Shown in pieces: positions 58,725 to 64,000 of a DNA stretch of 64,000 nt. The stretch's first letter is position 1. Every line of letters begins with the position of its first letter. The notes under the pieces were generated by a model. That model saw only the letters and a list, made by a program, of their open reading frames with translations. It was not told the origin of the DNA and searched no databases. Source of the stretch: Deltaproteobacteria bacterium UBA2409 (GTDB lineage Bacteria; Bdellovibrionota_C; UBA2361; DDRT01); NCBI GenBank assembly GCA_002343185.1, contig DDRT01000013.1, forward strand, positions 138,694 through 202,693, written 5' to 3'. Both the position numbers and the translations under genes were made by a program.

Positions 58725-61193
58725 GTGGAATGTGTGTTGAGGTTCCTACGAATTTTTCTTATTCTGTTTACGGCTCTGAATCTACAGGCACAGGAGATCG
58801 TCCAAGCAACCAACGGCACTAGAACAGTCAGCGTTGAATTTCCTCAGATTGCAATAAAGGCAGAACAGGTAGCGGTTGTAATAAACCTACAGGATCAGAC
58901 TTCTATCGATGTTGCCAATTATTATATGGGGCAGAGAAGCATACCATCTCAAAATCTTATTACGCTCAACTTTGATCATACCCAAGATCAGATTTCATGG
59001 AGTAGTTTTTTGTCGTTAAAGTCTGAAATTGAAGCAGCTACCCCACCAGGAACTCAGGCATATGTACTAACTTTCAGTCGACCCTGGCTTGTCAATGGTG
59101 TTGGCGCCGAAAGATTCTCTATTACAACTGCTATATCCTTCTGTAAGAGTGATGAAACTTGTGCCCACTCTGTCGGGAATTTAGGCTCAAGATTTTTCTC
59201 TAATCCGTATCTTGGCGGCGCAACTCCATATGAAACTGATGGTATAAGGCCGACAATGATGCTAGCGGGGACAAGCTATAATGAGGTAAAAAAAATCATT
59301 GACCGCGGTGTCAGCGCAGATTCCACTTTTCCACTAGGGAATAATTGGATTGTAAAATCAACAGACGCTCTAAGAACGGGACTAATTGCGGACAATCACG
59401 AAAATTATGTTCAGTATTGGAATCGGCTAGATGGAATACAATCAGCAACCCAAGATAATGGGGTAGATTATCTTGAGAATAAAAATAGCTTATTATTCTA
59501 TTTTATTGGGCTCCAGTGGGTAGACAAAATTTGGACTAACACTTTTGCCCCAGGCTCGATCGGCTATCATGCAACATCTTACGGAGGACAGCTCTTCGGT
59601 ACCCAACAGATGAGTGCACTAAGGTGGTTTGAGGGAGGTGTCACTGGAAGTTATGGTACAGTAGAAGAGCCTGGTGCTACTCAAACTAGATTTCCATATC
59701 CTTATGCGCTTTCAATGAAGTATTTTGGTGGAGCAACATTAATTCAATCTTTACTTTACTCGGTTCACGATCCAGTGCTTGGAATACTTTTGGGTGAACC
59801 GTTAGCGAGACCCTTTGGCCCAAGTCGGGTTACATTGTCGAGTGATAATAGTTTAAGCATTGATACTACTCTTTTAGGGCCAAATAGTAGATATACTCTA
59901 GAAGGTTCTAATTCATCTGATGGCCCATTTTCTACAGTACAGACAGGGATTAGGCTTTCTGAAGGCTCTCCAATCCCCCCCTCTGGACATAATGCTCATG
60001 GAAACAAATACGGAGGACGTCGCGCTAGACCACTTCAACTCAAAACGATAACGGTGAATAATGCGAACTATAGCTTTTATCGATTGATAGAAAACTCAGA
60101 TACTACGCCGCCCATTCTAACTATTGCTTCGCCTGCGAACAACTCCGTCGTTAGCGGAGTAGTCAATATAAACGCCAATTCAGCGGATAATGAAGATACC
60201 CCGCACGTTTACGCGTTCGCCAGATTTCTAGGTCAGGAAATTGAAATAGATGTAGATTACGAGCCACCATATACCTTCCAATTTGACACAACAACTTTCT
60301 ACAATACCAATATTACCTTTAAATTAATCTCAGTAGATTCTTTTTCGAATGAAACTGAACAGAGTATCACAGTTAATTCTTCAAATCCCGAGCCAACGGT
60401 TGAGATTCTAGTACCATCGTCTGGAAATGTCTTGAATGGGTCAATTTTCTCAAGAATCGATGTTGATCACGTAAAGCCAATATCTAAGGTAACATTGAGG
60501 GCGATCAAAAACCTATGCTCAACTAACTGTAATTTCACTCTTGGAGAATTAACAGCGCCCCCCTGGGAATTGACTTTTAATACCTCATCTATTCCTAATG
60601 GCAGTTATAAACTCCAAGCCAGCGCTGAAGATAATATTGGAAATACTGGGGTAGATGAGTTTAATGTTACTTTCAATAATACGGCGCCTACGGCGACTCC
60701 ATATCCCCCGACTAATACACCTACAATCACCCCAACTAATACTGCCGTGCCGACCAACACCATAGCTCCAACTAACACGCCAGTACCAACCGAGACGCCT
60801 ACAAATACAATGGCCCCGACTAATACATTAGAGCCAACACGCACCCCAACTCCGACTACCACATCAGAACCGACAGAATATAGCGATCCTCAATACTTTG
60901 ACTTTAGCCTTAGAAGTAAAGTTATAAATTGCAGCAGGTCAAAAGTATTTTTTGACACGACTTACGAAAGATTTTTAGTTCAGAGAATTCAGATCAAGTA
61001 TGGGAATAATATAATTAAAACGCTAAGAAAAATGCCTCAGTCAACAGGTATAAAGATTAAAAGGAAAAACGAGCTAATTAAAAATAGAAAAAAAACTAAG
61101 ATAAAAATTGGAGTTATTGTGACAACTCACAACGGACTAACTCTTACTAGGTTTATAACAATTAACTTTCGCAAATGTTCTAATAATCGGTAG
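58725..61193 (+). CDS. TIGR03790-like exported protein with Ig-like domains
   Basis: 822 residues. A signal peptide (MECVLRFLRIFLILFTALNL) is followed by a TIGR03790-like region (about 45-400) with VVINLQDQTSIDVANYYMGQ and IPSQNLITL. Two Ig-like domains follow (about 470-565 and 570-660; ILTIASPANNSVVSGVVNIN, TVEILVPSSGNVL). A Thr/Pro-rich linker of TNTP-type repeats (about 662-725) leads to a basic C-terminal domain of about 95 residues. The architecture is that of a large surface or secreted protein. Ribosome binding site: GGGTGGA. It lies between the 67-bp direct repeats. Confidence 0.75.
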   Translation: MECVLRFLRIFLILFTALNLQAQEIVQATNGTRTVSVEFPQIAIKAEQVAVVINLQDQTSIDVANYYMGQRSIPSQNLITLNFDHTQDQISWSSFLSLKSEIEAATPPGTQAYVLTFSRPWLVNGVGAERFSITTAISFCKSDETCAHSVGNLGSRFFSNPYLGGATPYETDGIRPTMMLAGTSYNEVKKIIDRGVSADSTFPLGNNWIVKSTDALRTGLIADNHENYVQYWNRLDGIQSATQDNGVDYLENKNSLLFYFIGLQWVDKIWTNTFAPGSIGYHATSYGGQLFGTQQMSALRWFEGGVTGSYGTVEEPGATQTRFPYPYALSMKYFGGATLIQSLLYSVHDPVLGILLGEPLARPFGPSRVTLSSDNSLSIDTTLLGPNSRYTLEGSNSSDGPFSTVQTGIRLSEGSPIPPSGHNAHGNKYGGRRARPLQLKTITVNNANYSFYRLIENSDTTPPILTIASPANNSVVSGVVNINANSADNEDTPHVYAFARFLGQEIEIDVDYEPPYTFQFDTTTFYNTNITFKLISVDSFSNETEQSITVNSSNPEPTVEILVPSSGNVLNGSIFSRIDVDHVKPISKVTLRAIKNLCSTNCNFTLGELTAPPWELTFNTSSIPNGSYKLQASAEDNIGNTGVDEFNVTFNNTAPTATPYPPTNTPTITPTNTAVPTNTIAPTNTPVPTETPTNTMAPTNTLEPTRTPTPTTTSEPTEYSDPQYFDFSLRSKVINCSRSKVFFDTTYERFLVQRIQIKYGNNIIKTLRKMPQSTGIKIKRKNELIKNRKKTKIKIGVIVTTHNGLTLTRFITINFRKCSNNR

Positions 61194-61530
61194 GGTCAGG
61201 AGTTGACTTCTTTGATTCACCTATCGCACAACACTTTGTGATTTTGACATCGCATGAAATTGAAGTAATTTTTTGACTCTGTTTGGTTTTATCGACATCC
61301 TTAATCGTAGTGATATCGTAGCATAAAGTCTTAATCTCTCTTTCAGGTTTTGCACCTAATGCGGCTCGCTTACACACCCCATCTTCTTGTGTTGGACATG
61401 TATCGGTGCACCAACCTGTCACATTACCTTTGAAAGTTACGGCTTCATACCCTGATTTACATGAGTGTTCACCAGCTTTGAGTATGTAGGGAAAGATCAA
61501 GGATAGAAAAAAAATGAGCTGAGGTTTCAT
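61180..61530 (-). CDS. Small Cys-rich exported protein
   Basis: 116 residues. Signal peptide MKPQLIFFLSLIFPYILKAG, then eight cysteines in the mature chain (CKSGYEAVTFKGNVTGWC, CPTQEDGVC, and a later pair KITKCCAIG). The pattern suggests disulfide pairing. No family recognised. Its 3' end overlaps the TIGR03790-like gene by 14 bp, convergent. Confidence 0.65.
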   Translation of the reverse strand: MKPQLIFFLSLIFPYILKAGEHSCKSGYEAVTFKGNVTGWCTDTCPTQEDGVCKRAALGAKPEREIKTLCYDITTIKDVDKTKQSQKITSISCDVKITKCCAIGESKKSTPDPTDY

Positions 61531-61637
61531 TTATGAAAAAGTCGATATCAAATATACTCATTGAGTGCAAGTTTTGCTTATATACATGGAGCGTCAATTA
61601 AACTTTTTTTGGCATGGATATTGATGGTTTTTAAATA

Positions 61638-61704
61638 AATACGGATATTACCCGGAAAGTAGGTAAAGTTTTCTGCCCTTCAATCCGATATAGCTCACGG
61701 AAGG
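61638..61704. repeat. 67-bp direct repeat, right copy
   Basis: Near-identical to 58502-58568 (two mismatches), ending 29 bp before the Pro-rich 94-residue gene. Here the hairpin is broken after GAAGG, and the sequence then runs into a strong ribosome binding site (AAAGGAGG). The repeat may therefore be a leader element of both downstream genes. Confidence 0.85.
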
Positions 61705-61733
61705 AAAATTAATCCTTTTTAAAGGAGGGAACA

Positions 61734-62018
61734 ATGATTAGACCTATAGCAAGTAGCATTTATCCAGTAGCAAGTATGTTTCAAAGAGAGGTTCCAAAAC
61801 CTAACTCTGATAGACCTGATGCTACAGCAGACCGCCCAAAACCAAGGCTAGATGTTCCTAAGCCCAGACTAGAAGGACCAAAACCTTCAGCAGATGTTTA
61901 TTATCCAGCCGCTGATGTAAATACTCCATCACCAACTGCTAAAAAACCTTCACCAGCTGCTGATCAGATATCACCAGTTGCTAGTAGCAGAGACAGTAGA
62001 ATAAAGGTTTCGGCTTAA
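61734..62018 (+). CDS. Proline-rich low-complexity protein
   Basis: 94 residues with no signal peptide. Short repeats such as PKPRLDV-PKPRLEG-PKPSADV and SPTAKKPSPAAD fill most of the length, so it is probably unstructured. AAAGGAGGGAACA before the ATG is a very strong ribosome binding site, which supports true expression. Function unknown; the repeats resemble a linker or adhesive protein. Confidence 0.65.
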   Translation: MIRPIASSIYPVASMFQREVPKPNSDRPDATADRPKPRLDVPKPRLEGPKPSADVYYPAADVNTPSPTAKKPSPAADQISPVASSRDSRIKVSA

Positions 62019-62035
62019 GGCTAAAAGTTTTTGTC

Positions 62036-62057
62036 AGGACTGGTTGTGCCCAGTCCT
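62036..62057. terminator. Hairpin after the Pro-rich gene
   Basis: A perfect 8-bp hairpin AGGACTGG-TTGTGC-CCAGTCCT lies 17 bases after the stop and 16 bases before the ispF stop. It has no long T-run but may stop both convergent transcripts. The arms share the GGACTGG word of the palindromic element family. Confidence 0.55.
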
Positions 62058-62073
62058 GAGGCTAAGTGATCCT

Positions 62074-62541
62074 CTATGAAGGACACTTGGTTAACAGAGC
62101 AGTCACGGATGCCATTACTCCTTCTCCCCGTCCGAGGGCTCCAAGCCCTTCGGCAGTGGTTGCTTTAAGTCCAACTGACTCTGCACCAAGTATAGTCTTT
62201 AGATTCTCAGTTATCTCACTCTTATATGGAGAGACTTTTGGGGCTTCAAGCACTAACACACAGTCAACATTAATTACTTTATAAGTTTCAGTTAATTTCA
62301 AAACTTCTTTTAGTAGTTCAATACTGTTTGCACCTTTGAACTTTGAATCGGTATTTGGGAATAGTTCCCCAATATCAGGCAATCCTAAAGCTCCAAGTAT
62401 CGCATCCATTATTGCATGAGTTAAAACGTCAGCATCACTATGCCCATCAAGAGCTTGGTCATGCGGAATAACTATTCCACCTAAAGTTATCTGATCGCCA
62501 TCTTTGAATCGATGAAAATCGATCCCATGCCCTATCCTCAT
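62074..62541 (-). CDS. ispF: 2-C-methyl-D-erythritol 2,4-cyclodiphosphate synthase
   Basis: 155 residues, the standard IspF length. Metal ligands lie in RIGHGIDFHRF (D-x-H) and in LDGHSDADVLTHAIMDA, and the hydrophobic-pocket stretch NVDCVLVLEAPKVSPY and final KATTAEGLGALGRGEGV are present. It makes the cyclodiphosphate in the MEP isoprenoid pathway. ispD is not adjacent. The start overlaps the upstream transglycosylase stop by 4 bp. Confidence 0.97.
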   Translation of the reverse strand: MRIGHGIDFHRFKDGDQITLGGIVIPHDQALDGHSDADVLTHAIMDAILGALGLPDIGELFPNTDSKFKGANSIELLKEVLKLTETYKVINVDCVLVLEAPKVSPYKSEITENLKTILGAESVGLKATTAEGLGALGRGEGVMASVTALLTKCPS

Positions 62542-63221
62542 CCATCAAACCCGAAACGCTTAGGGTGCTGTAAGATTATGGTAGATGCAATAAATTTTGG
62601 AACAAACATTGAAGTCTCTTTAGGAATCGCTCCTTTTCTAGAAAGCTCCCAAAAGCCGGTTGCGTTTGTGTTCTTCATCGCCTTTGAAACTCTGTAAGGC
62701 CCTGCATTATATCCAGCAAGTGCAAGATGCCAGTCTCCAAATTTTGCATATAGATCTTTTAAATGTTTTGCAGCAGCAATTGTAGAAAGGATAGGATCAG
62801 TTCTTTCATCCTTTCCGCCACCTACTTTTAACCCATATAACCTGCCTGTTGAGGGCATAAACTGCCAGATACCCTTCGCACCCATAGGACTTCTTGCATT
62901 TGGATTAAACTGACTCTCAAGAAGGGCAACATTAATAAGCTCTTCTGGAATCCCCTCATCTCTAAAAACCTCCTTCATTAGCTCGTTGTATGGATTCTCT
63001 AAAGCTCGTTCGATCGACTTTCTATTAGAGTTAGTAAATCTTGCTATCTCGCGTCTTACCTCAGGGGTAATATTAAGTGGAACAACAGGTAGAGCTGTTT
63101 TTGCTACGATATCACTCTTCGCAAGAATGTTAGCCGCACGCTGTTCTCGCTTAAGATTAGCGACAGGGCCTCTAGGAAGAGCGCATGCAGTAAATAGAAC
63201 TAGAATAACGAAAAGCCTCAT
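62538..63221 (-). CDS. MltD-type lytic transglycosylase lipoprotein
   Basis: 227 residues from the ATG at 63221, chosen because the resulting MRLFVILVLFTAC has a lipobox and GAAGG lies upstream; a longer frame adds 35 residues without a signal. The SLT domain (about 75-210) has the catalytic Glu in NVALLESQFNPNARSPMGAK, then GIWQFMPSTGRLYG and HLALAGYNAGP. It cleaves glycan strands, forming 1,6-anhydro ends. No LysM repeats are present. Confidence 0.92.
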   Translation of the reverse strand: MRLFVILVLFTACALPRGPVANLKREQRAANILAKSDIVAKTALPVVPLNITPEVRREIARFTNSNRKSIERALENPYNELMKEVFRDEGIPEELINVALLESQFNPNARSPMGAKGIWQFMPSTGRLYGLKVGGGKDERTDPILSTIAAAKHLKDLYAKFGDWHLALAGYNAGPYRVSKAMKNTNATGFWELSRKGAIPKETSMFVPKFIASTIILQHPKRFGFDG

Positions 63222-63464
63222 ATTCGCCTTCAAACTAGAGTATTTTTTAGAATCTAGGCAATAGAGGGAGCGAGATGAGGGGGGATTAATTAGCCAGGCT
63301 ACTGGTCGTTTAAACCCATTTAACACTGAATTTTCGAGGATTTAGCCCTTAATTTTTAGGTTTAAGTAGTAAAACTAATAAATATTAAACATTGTTTTAT
63401 AATCATTATTGAACAAGATAGAGGGTTTTCAAATAATGCTATATTTAAGAAGATTAACCTAAGT

Positions 63465-63986
63465 ATGAGACTCTTACTTTTGGCATTTATTCTTGTAGGT
63501 TGCTCCTCTAAATCAGTTAACTTTCAACCTTCTGGATCTATATTGATAGCGCGTCCTGCGCCAATGGTTTTTGTTGGTAGCGAAGGATCTTTATTAGGAT
63601 TTTTTGGAACCTCAAGAGTTGAGATCGATCGCACTAAAGGTGAGATAGTAGTTTCAGGAGCTGAGAGCATAAGGGTTAGGATCTCAGGTTTAGAGAATCT
63701 TACAGGATCAGAAGCAGTTGTAAGTCTTAAACAGAAAGATCCCGTCTGGTATGCTCCGGAAGAATACTACAGAAAACGAGGACTTGTAGTTCCCCCAGAT
63801 TACTCTAGAGATAGGTTCTTAAAGGGTGTTCTTGGTGAGTATGTTCTGTATCTAAACGACGAGATTCCGCTACATTCAGGTAGATTTGAGCTTGATGAAG
63901 TTGGTGGACTCAGAGCAAAAGATCCTAAAGATTTCTCTAAGATTTACTATGCGCTTAATGTCGGAAGTAAGGTTTCAATAAATTAA
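63465..63986 (+). CDS. L,D-transpeptidase-like lipoprotein, active site missing
   Basis: 173 residues with lipobox LVGC (Cys13). The second half resembles the YkuD fold (DPVWYAPEEYYRKRG, LGEYVLYLNDEIPLHS, VGGLRAKD, and a final YYALNVGSKVSIN). The catalytic His-Gly and SHGC-x-R motifs are replaced by LHS and VGGLR with no cysteine, so transpeptidase activity is unlikely. It may bind peptidoglycan without cutting or linking. The resemblance is by eye. It is near the end of the window but complete. Confidence 0.6.
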   Translation: MRLLLLAFILVGCSSKSVNFQPSGSILIARPAPMVFVGSEGSLLGFFGTSRVEIDRTKGEIVVSGAESIRVRISGLENLTGSEAVVSLKQKDPVWYAPEEYYRKRGLVVPPDYSRDRFLKGVLGEYVLYLNDEIPLHSGRFELDEVGGLRAKDPKDFSKIYYALNVGSKVSIN

Positions 63987-64000
63987 TCCACCCAAGCTCC

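Noticed and set aside
58601..58822. Frame of 73 codons before the TIGR03790-like gene
   Set aside because: Overlaps the signal-peptide-bearing start in another frame and has no domain or ribosome binding site.
60605..60862. Val/Gly-rich minus-strand frame
   Set aside because: Mirror of the Thr/Pro repeat stalk of the TIGR03790-like protein.

Overview
The window is a gene-dense, AT-rich stretch of chromosome from a Gram-negative, flagellated bacterium. The supporting genes are a complete Tol-Pal set, lipoproteins with clear lipoboxes, a flagellin, MraY/MurD/FtsW/MurG and an MltD-type transglycosylase. Myxococcus-type cysteine-rich repeats, a TIGR03790-like protein and a PF10119-type methyltransferase suggest a deltaproteobacterial-like or related uncultured lineage. 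I cannot place it more exactly. I found no rRNA, tRNA, phage, transposase or CRISPR array.

Layout. 1-4.2 kb: edge of a surface-polysaccharide locus (partial epimerase, GmhA-like isomerase, second epimerase, and a GT4+GT2 glycosyltransferase on the other strand). 4.3-13.1 kb: a tightly packed 12-gene operon encoding a reduced F-type (TraL-E-K-B-V-C) type IV secretion core. It adds extra lipoproteins (one DotD-like), a PH-domain membrane protein and an SH3 protein, but has no pilin, relaxase, coupling protein or TraW/U/N/F/H/G. 13.2-18.1 kb: methyltransferase, DUF465 protein, a possible structured RNA, pgeF, rluD and ribF. 17.5-25.5 kb: tolQ-tolR-tolA and tolB-pal-cpoB, separated by a Cys-rich repeat protein and a sigma-70-like/TPR fusion. 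25.5-31.4 kb: gap, tpiA, rhodanese, sufE and small unknowns.

31.6-45.2 kb: hflX, a flagellin carrying a predicted seven-bladed FG-GAP propeller, a CobB-like pseudoenzyme, an ECF sigma factor, a serS-histidine kinase-exported protein-response regulator operon, recD2, a response regulator and a nitroreductase. 45.3-51.7 kb: argS with an inserted tRNA-binding domain, a tandem Lrp regulator, metF, a Fur-family gene and aspS. 52-58.4 kb: a reduced division/cell-wall cluster (mraY, murD, ftsW, murG). 58.5-64 kb: a TIGR03790 protein between 67-bp direct repeats, ispF, a lytic transglycosylase and an L,D-transpeptidase-like lipoprotein.

Two families of dispersed palindromic repeats recur between genes: one with a GGTCAGGCC core and one made of ACTCTG words. 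One copy of the first family encodes the last residues of MurG. The best candidates for something undescribed are the reduced secretion operon, the propeller flagellin and the sigma/TPR fusion. All functional calls come from reading translations and motifs; no database search was run.
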